Shown one piece after another: positions 50,710 to 59,700 of a DNA stretch of 64,000 nucleotides (position 1 is the first letter of the stretch; every line of letters begins with the position of its first letter). Position numbers and translations under genes: made by a program. Under the pieces are notes generated by a model, which searched no databases, was not told the DNA's origin, and was given only the letters and a program-made list of their open reading frames with translations. Source of the stretch: Luteolibacter yonseiensis (GTDB lineage: Bacteria > Verrucomicrobiota > Verrucomicrobiia > Verrucomicrobiales > Akkermansiaceae); the NCBI RefSeq assembly GCF_016595465.1, contig NZ_JAENIK010000008.1, positions 186,001-250,000 of the forward strand. Direction: 5' to 3'.

Positions 50710-51429
50710 TTATTCCCAAACCCCCAGTGCGGCCAACTGGCGGCCCGCGGCCTCGGCCCACCCTCTGTTGGCCGCAGGCGATGCGGGTGACGGATGCAGC
50801 ACACGCCCGATCGACGCCTTGCTCCCGCAGGATTCCGCGGCACGGCGCAGGCGTTCTTCCGCGAAACCTCCCACACCGATCAGCCATGATGGCTTGAGCA
50901 ACGAGATTACCTCGCTGAGATGCTTCTGGCACGCGGCCTCCACCGGAGCCATTTCCGCCACGGAGAGCTTGTCAGGCGTCAGGTTCGCCCCCGTCTCACT
51001 CATCCAGACCAGAGGGCAGTAGTTGAGGACGAAGTGATCCTTGAAGAAGGCATCCGCCGTGCCGAACCGTTCCGCGAACAATCCCCACAAGCGGCGGCCG
51101 CTCACTTCGGAGCGCTGGCATTGGAAGCCTTCTATGGGACGCTTCGGATGCTCGCGCGCGGGTTTGCCGACAGGCGCCTCGATGCCCATCCAGTCACGCA
51201 CCGCCGCCACCTCGCCGAAGGGCACGCCCGTCTGAGCCATGCCGAACGGTCCCGGATTCATTCCAAGAAAGACCACACGCTTCTTTCCCTTCCCGAACCG
51301 CTCCAGGTACATCCGGTGTGCTTCCCAGGTATAGTCCAGGGTGCGGTAAACGTAGGCCACCGGCGGCGAAAACTCCAACTCCCTCAGCTCGTCCGCCAGG
51401 CGCGCGGTGGATGGGATCAACTCGTTCAT
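50710..51429 (-). CDS. SMUG1-type uracil-DNA glycosylase
   Basis: The 239-residue protein has FLGMNPGPFGMAQTGVPFG, the catalytic-loop motif of SMUG1, and the second motif LHPSPASPAANRGW near the C-terminus; LNYCPLVWM lies between. SMUG1 enzymes remove uracil and oxidised pyrimidines from DNA for base-excision repair. It is 10 nt behind ctaB on the same strand, which is unlikely to reflect function. Bacterial SMUG1 occurs sporadically, including PVC-group genomes. Confidence 0.9.
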   Translation of the reverse strand: MNELIPSTARLADELRELEFSPPVAYVYRTLDYTWEAHRMYLERFGKGKKRVVFLGMNPGPFGMAQTGVPFGEVAAVRDWMGIEAPVGKPAREHPKRPIEGFQCQRSEVSGRRLWGLFAERFGTADAFFKDHFVLNYCPLVWMSETGANLTPDKLSVAEMAPVEAACQKHLSEVISLLKPSWLIGVGGFAEERLRRAAESCGSKASIGRVLHPSPASPAANRGWAEAAGRQLAALGVWE

Positions 51430-51439
51430 AAAAATTCCC

Positions 51440-52357
51440 TCAATGTTTCCACGCGAGCGCCAGCACCAGCAGCGCGACCGGGATGTAGATCAGCGTGAAG
51501 AAGAACAACTTCCGAGCCGAGGTCCGCTCGCCGTCACGCGAGAATTTCAACGCCAGCGCCATCATCACCAGCGCAAGCAGCGGCCCGACGATGGTCCACA
51601 GCAGGTTCGCGAATCCCACGAACGCCGGCAGCAGCGAGAACACCGCCAGCGAGAGCGCGAACACCGCGGACAGCACTCCGCTTTTTTTGCCGGTGAGATC
51701 GCCGTTCGACCACATCTTGTAGCCCACCGATTCATACTCCTCGCGGCACAGCCAGTTGATGGCGATGAAGTGCGGAAGCTGCCAGAAAAACAACAGCCCG
51801 AAAAGGAACCAAGCCTCCCAACCAACAGCCCCGCCCGCGCCCACCCAGCCGATCACCGGAGGAATCGCTCCCGTGACCGCACCGACCAATGTGTTCGTCG
51901 AACTCAGGCGCTTCATGGGCGTGTAGGCGAAAACATAGACCGCCACCGTGGCCGCCGCGAGGTAGGCCGCGAGATGTCCGACCTGCACCGCGAGGTGGAT
52001 GATGCCGATCGCTGAAAGCACCCAGCCGATGCCGAACGCCACCAGGGGGTCCATGCGGCGCGAAGGCAGCGGGCGGTCCGCCGTGCGCTTCATCCGGGCA
52101 TCCAGGTCCACCTCCATCAGTTGATTGAAAGCCGCCGAGCCGAACGCCGCCGCCGCGGTGCCGAGGAGGGTGTGGAGCAGTCTCATCCAGTCCATCCCCG
52201 CTCCGAGCGAATAAAGGAGGAATCCGACGAACGTCGTGATGAGGACGAAAAAATTCAGCCGCACCTTCATCAGCACCGCCAGATCCTGCCGCAGTCCCGG
52301 GATGGGCAACAGGGGCTCGGCCGCAGCATTCGTGTCATTTGTTCCAGATTCGTCCAT
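51440..52357 (-). CDS. ctaB: Protoheme IX farnesyltransferase (haem O synthase)
   Basis: From the ATG at 52357 the protein has 305 residues with about nine hydrophobic segments. The prenyl-diphosphate site is NQLMEVDLDARMKRTADRPLPS, with a second Asp-rich loop near LCREEYESVGYKMW. CtaB adds farnesyl to haem b for cytochrome oxidases. A TTG start at 52396 is possible. It complements the SCO/DUF420 genes near 3.4-5.4 kb, although far apart. Confidence 0.93.
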   Translation of the reverse strand: MDESGTNDTNAAAEPLLPIPGLRQDLAVLMKVRLNFFVLITTFVGFLLYSLGAGMDWMRLLHTLLGTAAAAFGSAAFNQLMEVDLDARMKRTADRPLPSRRMDPLVAFGIGWVLSAIGIIHLAVQVGHLAAYLAAATVAVYVFAYTPMKRLSSTNTLVGAVTGAIPPVIGWVGAGGAVGWEAWFLFGLLFFWQLPHFIAINWLCREEYESVGYKMWSNGDLTGKKSGVLSAVFALSLAVFSLLPAFVGFANLLWTIVGPLLALVMMALALKFSRDGERTSARKLFFFTLIYIPVALLVLALAWKH

Positions 52358-52490
52358 GGCGCGGCGGGATGATGCCCCGATCCCGTCGTTTTCCAAGCAG
52401 TGACTTGGCCCCGGCGAGTTTTCCCTGGGGCAAGCCAGTGCTCGACTCCGGGAAAACAGCCGCTAGCATGCGGTTTCAAAACCCACCACC

Positions 52491-53693
52491 GTGCGATTCC
52501 TCCCCATTTCACTCCTGCTTTTAGGACTCTGCCATGCCGCGGAAGTCAGAACCTGGACCGACGCCCAGAGCCGGAAGATCGAGGCGACCCTTGTCCGCAT
52601 CGAGGGCACGTCCGTGGTCCTCAAGCTTGCCGATGGCCGCGAAGCCCCGTTCCCGCTCGACAAGCTGTCCGAGCCGGACCGCAAATACGTCGAGGACAAC
52701 CGCGCGCTGACACCGACCACCAAGGAGCTGAAGCCCGCCACGAAGGTGGAGACCGAAAGCCCGGACGCTTCGAAAAAACTCAATTTCGACGATCCTTGGC
52801 CCGAAAGCATCCGTTTCACCGAGGACCCGGAGATCAGCACCATCGAGGAGAACGCGGAGAAAAAACACTTCATCTACGAGAGCGCCAACTACCGCTACGT
52901 CTGTGATGTCCGGCTCGCGAAGTCCGTGGTCAAGGGCTTCGCCGTCATGTTCGAAGCCACCCATCTTTTCTGCCGCACCATGCCTCTCGCGATCAACGGC
53001 GGCGTGAAAAAGGATGGAAAACACCAGATCCTGCTTTTCGAAAAATTCGACGACTACGTCAAAGCCGGCGGTCCCCCCACCAGCGCGGGGGTATACATCG
53101 GCGGCAAGGGCGTCGTCATGGTTCCTCTCGGCAGCCTGGGCGTGAAACCCGTGGGCAGCGGCTACATGCTGGACCGCGACAAGAGCAGCAAGACCCTGCC
53201 CCACGAACTCACCCACCAGCTCACCCCGGACCCTTATTATGACAAGGGGTCGATGGGATGGTTCACCGAAGGAATCGCCGAATACGTCGCCGTCACCCCC
53301 TACCGCTCCGGCTCCTACAGCGTCCGGGGCAACCAGAAGGACATCTTCGACTACGCCACCGGCTATGGATCGAAGGACATGGGAGGCCGCGCGCTCGGCA
53401 CGAAAATCCATCTGCCGCCGCTCAAGGATTTCATGCTGCAAAGCTACTCCTCCTTCCTCGAACAACCCCAGCTCAGCTACGGCTGCGGCCTGCTCATCAC
53501 CACCTACTTCCTCCACATGGACGGCGCGGGCGACGGCAAGCGCATCAAGGCGTTCCTCAAGGCCCTCCATGAGGGCAAGGACGGCGAGGCATCGCTCTCC
53601 CTCCTGCTGGACGGCCGCACCTTCGAGGAACTCCAGAACGACCTGATCAAGGCATGGAGCCGCAAGGGCGTGGATTTCACGTTCGGGAAGTAG
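52491..53693 (+). CDS. Secreted gluzincin-type metallopeptidase with N-terminal SHD1 domain
   Basis: The 400-residue protein starts with GTG at 52491 and has a signal peptide (1-16, CHA-AEV). Residues about 18-68 form an SHD1-like module (VRTWTDAQSRKIEATLVRI, LADGREAPFPLDKLSEPDRKYV), common in planctomycetes and Verrucomicrobia. The C-terminal half has zinc motif HELTH (about 239-243) with Glu in WFTEGIAEYVAV as third ligand. The middle LFEKFDDYVKAGG part is typical of such peptidases. Substrate unknown. It is followed 20 nt later by the DUF2891 gene, probably one transcript. Confidence 0.85.
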   Translation: MRFLPISLLLLGLCHAAEVRTWTDAQSRKIEATLVRIEGTSVVLKLADGREAPFPLDKLSEPDRKYVEDNRALTPTTKELKPATKVETESPDASKKLNFDDPWPESIRFTEDPEISTIEENAEKKHFIYESANYRYVCDVRLAKSVVKGFAVMFEATHLFCRTMPLAINGGVKKDGKHQILLFEKFDDYVKAGGPPTSAGVYIGGKGVVMVPLGSLGVKPVGSGYMLDRDKSSKTLPHELTHQLTPDPYYDKGSMGWFTEGIAEYVAVTPYRSGSYSVRGNQKDIFDYATGYGSKDMGGRALGTKIHLPPLKDFMLQSYSSFLEQPQLSYGCGLLITTYFLHMDGAGDGKRIKAFLKALHEGKDGEASLSLLLDGRTFEELQNDLIKAWSRKGVDFTFGK

Positions 53694-53713
53694 GTATCGG
53701 AAGTCGCAGACCC

Positions 53714-54799
53714 ATGATCCGAGCCACCCTCATGTCCCTGACCGCCGCGCTCGCCATGCCGGTCTGTACTGCCGAAGAAAAGCCCATGACCGTCGAACAG
53801 GCGGGAGGCTTTGTGAAACTCGCGCTAGCGGGGATCGACCGCGAATATCCGAACAAGACCGGCCACGTGATGACCGGCCCCGAGGATCGGAAATCACCGG
53901 CCGGGATGCACCCGGTGTTTTACGGGCATTTCGACTGGCACTCGTCGGTGCACGGGCACTGGATGCTGGTGCGTCTCCTTAAAAATTTCCCCACCGCCCC
54001 GTTCGCGGAGGAAGTGCGCGGCGTGCTGAAACGCCGTTTCACCGCAGAAGGACTGAAGGCGGAAACCGCGTATTTCCAACAAAAGGAAAACCGCAGCTTC
54101 GAGCGGATGTATGGCTGGGCATGGGCGCTGCGCCTCGCAACGGAATTCCACGGATGGGACGATCCCGACGGCCGCGAATGGGCGCAAAATTTCCAGCCTT
54201 TGGAAAAGGAAATCACCAGCCTGGCGAAAGCCTACCTGCCCAAGCTCGATTGGCCGGTCCGTTGCGGGTTCCATCCGGAGAGCGCGTTTCCGCTGGCACA
54301 GATGCTCGACTACTCGCGGAAGACCGGCGACGCGGAGTTTGAAAAACTGCTGGTCGCCAAAGCCCGGGCGTTTTATGCGAAGGATCGCACCTATCCCACC
54401 GCCTACGAACCCTCCGGCAATGACTTCTTCTCACCGGGCCTCAACGTCGCGGATCTGATGCGGCGGGTGCTTCCCGCGGATGAGTTCGCCAACTGGTTGA
54501 CCGGTTATTTCCCCAACCTCGCCGCGGGAGAAGCAGGCAATCTCCTCACACCGGTCACCGTCAGCGATCCCAGCGACGGCCACCTGATCCATCTTGCGGG
54601 CCTGAATCTCAGCCGCGCCTGGACGATGCGGGGGATCGCCTCGGTTCTTCCAGAAGGTGATGCCCGCAAGAAGGTCCTGCTGGATTCCGCGGCAAAGCAT
54701 GCGGATGCGGGAATGGCACTCGTCTCCAGCGGCCACTACGAGGGCGAGCACTGGCTGGCTTCCTTCGCTGTTTACCTGCTCGACGACGCCGGGCTCTGA
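53714..54799 (+). CDS. DUF2891 family secreted protein
   Basis: The 361-residue protein has a signal peptide (1-20) and DUF2891 hallmarks: HPVFYGHFDWHSSVHGHWML, RMYGWAWALRLATE, RCGFHPESAFPLAQMLDYS, and SGHYEGEHWLASFAVYLL at the end. The His/Glu-rich helical pattern suggests an alpha/alpha toroid like six-hairpin glycosidases, but no activity is known to me. Co-transcribed with the SHD1 metallopeptidase upstream. Confidence 0.88.
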   Translation: MIRATLMSLTAALAMPVCTAEEKPMTVEQAGGFVKLALAGIDREYPNKTGHVMTGPEDRKSPAGMHPVFYGHFDWHSSVHGHWMLVRLLKNFPTAPFAEEVRGVLKRRFTAEGLKAETAYFQQKENRSFERMYGWAWALRLATEFHGWDDPDGREWAQNFQPLEKEITSLAKAYLPKLDWPVRCGFHPESAFPLAQMLDYSRKTGDAEFEKLLVAKARAFYAKDRTYPTAYEPSGNDFFSPGLNVADLMRRVLPADEFANWLTGYFPNLAAGEAGNLLTPVTVSDPSDGHLIHLAGLNLSRAWTMRGIASVLPEGDARKKVLLDSAAKHADAGMALVSSGHYEGEHWLASFAVYLLDDAGL

Positions 54800-54962
54800 C
54801 AAGCAACCGGAGGGCAAAGAGTGGCGCGTTCATTCTGAACGCAGCGTGCCGGGGATGCTGTCTCTCGGCAGTTCGCCGGAGCGGTCGTCAGAATGGCGAC
54901 GCCCCTTGCTTTCGGCAATCGCCGCTTGTCCGCGGTTCCCCGCCTGATAGGAGTGCTCACGA

Positions 54963-55925
54963 ATGAACCGCATCGACCGACTCACCGGCATGATCCTGCT
55001 GCTGCAAGGGCAGCGCGTGATCACGGCGGAGCAGATCGCCGGGCATTTCGAGATCAGCGTGCGGACGGTCTATCGGGATCTCGCCGCCCTTGGCGAGGCT
55101 GGGGTGCCGATCATCGCCGAGGCGGGCATCGGCTACAGCCTGATGCGCGGCTACCACATGCCGCCGGTGATGTTCACCGAGGACGAGGCGGCGGCGCTTT
55201 TCATGAGCGGCGTGGTCACGGAACAGATTGCCGACGATTCCCTGAGCCAGTCGCTGAAGTCCGCGCTGCTCAAGGTGCGATCCGTCCTGCCACAGGAGAA
55301 AAGGGACTATCTCCACCAGTTGAAGGACAAGGTCAGCGTCTCGTTCCGCCAGAGCCATGATGTGGGAAAGCGCGAGTCCCTGATGCCGATACAGGATGCG
55401 GTTGTCAGGAGACGTTGTCTGAGGATCGGCTACAATACCGCCAGCCAGGGCGACATCACGGAGCGTCTGGTGGAGCCGCTCGGGTTGGTATTCTACGCCC
55501 GGCGGTGGCATCTCATCGCCTGGTGCCGGTTGCGCAAGGAGGTCAGGGATTTCCGGTTGGACCGCATGGCGAGCTGGAAGGTGATGGATGAATGTTTCCA
55601 GGAACACTCTGGTTTTCTTTTGAAGGAGTTCCTGCGGAAGAGCATCGAAAACCATGAACTGACCCCGGCCACGGTCATCGTCGAGCGCGGGGCGCTCGAG
55701 CGCTTTCATGGAGAAATCCCCTGCACGCGGATTTCTGAGGAAATCCAACAGGACGGGCGTGTTCGGCTGGAACTGCTGACCTATTCGTGCGAATGGCTGG
55801 GTGGCTGGCTGCTGGGATTCGGAACGCGCGTGGAAGCGGTGGAGCCGCCGGAGCTTCGCGATGGCATCCGCGACGCGGCGCTCGCCGTGGCCGCACGCCA
55901 TGCGGAAGAATTTTCCGTCGTTTGA
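54963..55925 (+). CDS. HTH-WYL transcription regulator (YafY type)
   Basis: The 320-residue protein has an N-terminal winged helix (RIDRLTGMILLLQGQRVITAEQIAGHFEISVRTVYRDLAAL; 3-43), the GYHMPPVMFT hinge, a WYL domain (about 135-240, with LVEPLGLVFYARRWHLIAWC) and a C-terminal WCX part. Such regulators usually control a neighbouring enzyme gene, here a VOC protein 94 nt downstream, with a perfect dyad between. A ribosome site GGAG precedes the ATG. The small ligand sensed by WYL domains is generally unknown. Confidence 0.93.
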   Translation: MNRIDRLTGMILLLQGQRVITAEQIAGHFEISVRTVYRDLAALGEAGVPIIAEAGIGYSLMRGYHMPPVMFTEDEAAALFMSGVVTEQIADDSLSQSLKSALLKVRSVLPQEKRDYLHQLKDKVSVSFRQSHDVGKRESLMPIQDAVVRRRCLRIGYNTASQGDITERLVEPLGLVFYARRWHLIAWCRLRKEVRDFRLDRMASWKVMDECFQEHSGFLLKEFLRKSIENHELTPATVIVERGALERFHGEIPCTRISEEIQQDGRVRLELLTYSCEWLGGWLLGFGTRVEAVEPPELRDGIRDAALAVAARHAEEFSVV

Positions 55926-55928
55926 AAC

Positions 55929-55954
55929 CCTGCTGACATAGGGTTGTCAGCAGG
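55929..55954. promoter_or_regulatory. Perfect ten-base dyad between the WYL regulator and VOC gene
   Basis: CCTGCTGACA-TAGGGT-TGTCAGCAGG, three bases after the regulator stop and 65 before the VOC start. It could be the binding site of the WYL regulator for the VOC promoter or the regulator's own transcript end; no T run follows. Confidence 0.65.
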
Positions 55955-56019
55955 CCGTGGTGGAATCCTTTCGTCGCCCGCAACAAGGGCGCGCGAAACC
56001 AAAAACAACCACCATCCCT

Positions 56020-56388
56020 ATGAAAACAAACGCACTGAACTGGTTCGAGATCTTCACCAACGACCTCGCCAAGGCCACCGAATTCTACAGCACCATCCTC
56101 AAGGCGGAACTCACAACCCCGTCCTCCGGCTGCAACATGGCGATCTTTCCCTACGATGCCGAAAGCGGCGTGGGCGGAGGACTCACCCAGATGGACGGCC
56201 ACAACCCCGGCCCCGGCGGAACGATCGTCTACCTGAACGTCGAGGGAGATCTGGACGGAGTCCTTTCCCGCATCCCCGCCGCCGGAGGCAAGGTCCTGAA
56301 GGAACGCTTCGACATCGCCCCCCACGGATTCATCGGCATCTTCAGCGATCCGGAAGGAAATATCGTCGGCCTGCACAGCATGTCCTGA
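56020..56388 (+). CDS. VOC (glyoxalase/bleomycin-resistance fold) protein
   Basis: The 122-residue protein has the VOC beta-alpha-beta fold: NWFEIFTNDLAKATEFYSTIL at the start, GGGLTQMDGHNPGPGGTIVYLNV and FDIAPHGFIGIFSDPEGNIVGLHS at the end. Metal ligand Glu/His positions fit the family only partly; it may be a binding protein. Partner of the WYL regulator upstream. A very strong GC hairpin follows. Confidence 0.9.
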   Translation: MKTNALNWFEIFTNDLAKATEFYSTILKAELTTPSSGCNMAIFPYDAESGVGGGLTQMDGHNPGPGGTIVYLNVEGDLDGVLSRIPAAGGKVLKERFDIAPHGFIGIFSDPEGNIVGLHSMS

Positions 56389-56402
56389 GACGGCCCGAAT
56401 CA

Positions 56403-56433
56403 CCCGCCCCGTTGTCCTGCACAACGGGGCGGG
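56403..56433 (+). terminator. Strong hairpin after the VOC gene
   Basis: CCCGCCCCGTTGT pairs perfectly with ACAACGGGGCGGG (13 bases) around CCTGC, 14 nt after the stop. No T run on the plus strand (AATCAGAAAAA follows), so termination may depend on Rho. Confidence 0.7.
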
Positions 56434-56450
56434 AATCAGAAAAAGGCCGG

Positions 56451-56469
56451 ATCCCGCCACGAGCGGGAT
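56451..56469. other. Second hairpin after the VOC gene
   Basis: ATCCCGC-CACGA-GCGGGAT, a perfect seven-base stem 17 nt beyond the first hairpin. Role unknown. Confidence 0.5.
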
Positions 56470-56750
56470 GCGTCGATTTCAGAAGACCGTTTTCCATGAG
56501 GAACGGCGTTTTAGGATGATTTTCGAGTGTAAACTCAGCGTTCGGCAAAAAGAAGCCCGGACACCTCCCCCCAATGGGTCGTTGCGGCAGAGTAAGTTAT
56601 GTGGGAACTTAGCCATTGAAAGGTCTCCCTCGGTTTTCCAACGGGACACCCCGTCTGTCAAAACCCACCGCGCGTTTGCCTGTCGTTTCCGTGTTCATCC
56701 ACGGCGGCATCTCCGCATTCGATCGTCCAAACCCATCGGCTTCTTCCCTC

Positions 56751-59700
56751 ATGTCAAAACCCACCTCTTTCGAGCGCCCCGCCGCGTCGCCGGGAATCCG
56801 GCTCGCGTCAGCCATCGCCCTTTTGTCAGCCGTCACAGTCCCCGCGCTGCGGGCCGACATCACCTACAATCTTAATTTCGATCCCGCATCATCCCCGCAG
56901 ACACAACAGGTGGCGAACTCGGTGGCGGTGGCGGCCGCGTTCTACAACCAGTACGGCTCGTTCAACAAGCACTGGAGCGTGAATTACAACGCCGGAATTC
57001 CCACGGCGGAGGCGAATTACAGCGGCTACATGGGCTACGGCGGCATCCGCAATGAACGCGTCGTGTTTCATGAGGCGGCACACACATTCGGCATGGGCAC
57101 CGGCCCGAACTACGGCAACCTGATCTCGGGCGGCGTCTGGAAGGGCAGATACGGCAACCAGGCACAATTCGACACTTATAATGACTTCGGAGACGGACTG
57201 CATGGCGATGGTCACGCCGTCTGGCCCAGCGGCTACAACTATGACAACGAGGATGGCGTCATCGAGCGGCACTGGCACACCCGCATCATGGCCGGCATCC
57301 GCGCGGACATGGGCATCCTCTCGTTCACCCGGGAAGCGAGGAATGAGGGGGTGGTGGCGGGTGAGACCGCCGAGTTCCGCGTGGAGTCTCCCATGGCGGC
57401 GTCATGGCAGTGGTCCAAAAACGGAGTTCCCCTGACGAACGGAGGCGACATCTCCGGAGCGACCAGCCCGAGATTGAGGATCGCCAATGCCGAAGCCGCC
57501 GACGCGGGAAGCTACCGCTGCACCGTCACCGGCGCGAACGAAACCCTGAACAGCCGCCCCCGCCAGCTATGGGTCCATGCGGCCGCACCACTCGGGCAAT
57601 GGAACTTCAATGGCAACCCCGGCGACGCCCTCGGCCTGAACCACGGCACCGCCATCGGTTCGCCCGCCTACGTCGCCGGAAAAACCGGTCAGGCCGTGGA
57701 TCTGGATGGGACGGATGATTACATCGATCTTCCCGACCCGGTCGGGCGCGCCGGAGACATCACCGTGGCGACCTGGGTGAACTGGGACGGAGGAGGCAAC
57801 TGGCAGCGCGTCTTCGACCTCGGCTCGAACACCTACCAATACCTGTTCCTCAGTCCCAAATCCGGCGACAACACCCTGCGGCTGGCGCTGAAGGACAGCA
57901 TCAATGGCAGGGACGTGGAATACCAAGTCAACGCCCCCGCCCTGACCACCGGACAATGGGTCCATCTGGCGGCGGTGTTGAATGGCAACTATATGACTCT
58001 CTATGTGAACGGAAAGCCGGCGGGTTCCGCTTTCGATCTCGACGCCAGTCCCGCCCATTTCCCAGCCACGAACAACTACATCGGCAAAAGCCAGTCCGCG
58101 GACCCGCTTTTCAACGGACGCGTGGATGACTTCCGCATTTATGGCAAGGCCCTCTCCGGTTCGGACGTCTGGTCGCTGTGGGGGCAGAGCGCCAATCAGG
58201 CGCCGGTATTTTCACAGCCGGTCATCACGCTGCCGGCAGTCAGCGCGCTGGAGCCTTTCGCGCCCCAGACGGTCGCCCCGTTCGCCAGCGATCCGGATTC
58301 GAATCCTCTCACGTTTTCCAAATTATACGGCCCCGCCTGGCTGGCGGTCGCGGCGAACGGCACCCTCACCGGACAACCCGGCGCGGGCAGCGGTGGAGAA
58401 AACACCTTCATCATCCGCGTCACGGATCCCTCCGGTGCGAGTTCGGATGCCACGGTGAAAATCCAGATCCACGCCCCGTTGGCCGCTCCCGTGACTTCCA
58501 GCACGACCGCCCCCGTCACGGATGACGACGATGCCTATCATTTCGCCAGCAACATCGGCGAACCCGACACCATCAACGGCACAACCAACGCCGCCGACAA
58601 TGATGAGTCGACCTACCTTGCGGAGGACCGGAGCAGCAAAGGCCAGACCTTCACGACAGGGACCAGCGCCCAGGGGTATTTCCTCCAGTCCTTCACCGTC
58701 CAGCACGTGAACTGGCCCACCGTCACTCCCAATGGATCGGGCTACGACATCCAGCCGGGCGACCAGTGGGAATTCCAGATCGGCACGATGAGCGGCACCA
58801 CCAAGACTCCGCTTCTGAGATATACCGCGGTGTATGACGGCACGGCCCTCACCGGCAGCGGCACGGGCGGCACCGGGCGCTACCTGACGTTCAACGTCTC
58901 GGGCATGGCCGTGCGGCTCGAACCTGCCACGACCTACTACTTCGAAATCGCGCCACTCTCCGGTGATCCTTATTTCGAGATGAACAGCAAGCGCACCGGC
59001 ACCTACGCGGGCGGCACCGCCTTCCGGGGCAACGTCGCCGGCACGCTCGGCACCAGTGTCACCCCGCTCGCCGGAGACTACATTTTCCATGTGAATCTGG
59101 AGGCGAAAAACATTATCGCCCCCGGCACCGTCGCCTACTGGAACTTCGAAGAAGGTTCCCCGAACACCTACGTTCCCTACGCCCGCACCACGGACAACCA
59201 GTATCAGGGAAGCCTCTTCGACCAATCCGGAAACGGCAACCACCTCTCGGTCTGGACAGGGAACTGGCAGTGGTACCGTCCGCAGGTGCCATCCGGCACC
59301 ACACCGCAGACCGGCATCGCCAACTCCCTCAGCATCCAAAACGCGGGTGCCTACCCCTCCATCACCTCCACCGGCACCTCCCTGGCAAGCTGGAGCCCGG
59401 AAACGTGGACCATCGAGGCCGCCATCCGGCCCGACGATGCCACGAACGGCTACCAGACCTTCATCGGTCGCGACAGCCGGGGAGCCTTCGCCGGAGATCC
59501 GGCACTCGCCGCAATTTATTTCACAGTGGTACCCAACGGAGGCCTGCGCTTCATGTTCACCGATGCGGCGGGAAACAATTGGGACATCACCACCGCCGCA
59601 AACACCATCCAGGATGCGAAATGGCACGCCGTCGCCGCCACATCCGACGGCGACACCCTTTCACTCTATCTGAAAAACATCAGCAATGGTGCCACGGCGT

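Larger units (their letters stand above)
56389..56750. other. Intergenic region with two hairpins and the presumed promoter of the next gene
   Basis: About 360 bases. Two perfect inverted repeats lie in the first 80 bases. The remaining part precedes the large secreted protein; I see no further gene. An upstream in-frame ATG at 56616 would lengthen that protein by 45 residues ahead of its signal peptide and is considered unlikely. Confidence 0.55.

Noticed and set aside
58323-59627. Minus-strand open frame of 434 codons
   Set aside because: Antisense to the large secreted protein; Gly/Val/Arg-rich shadow.
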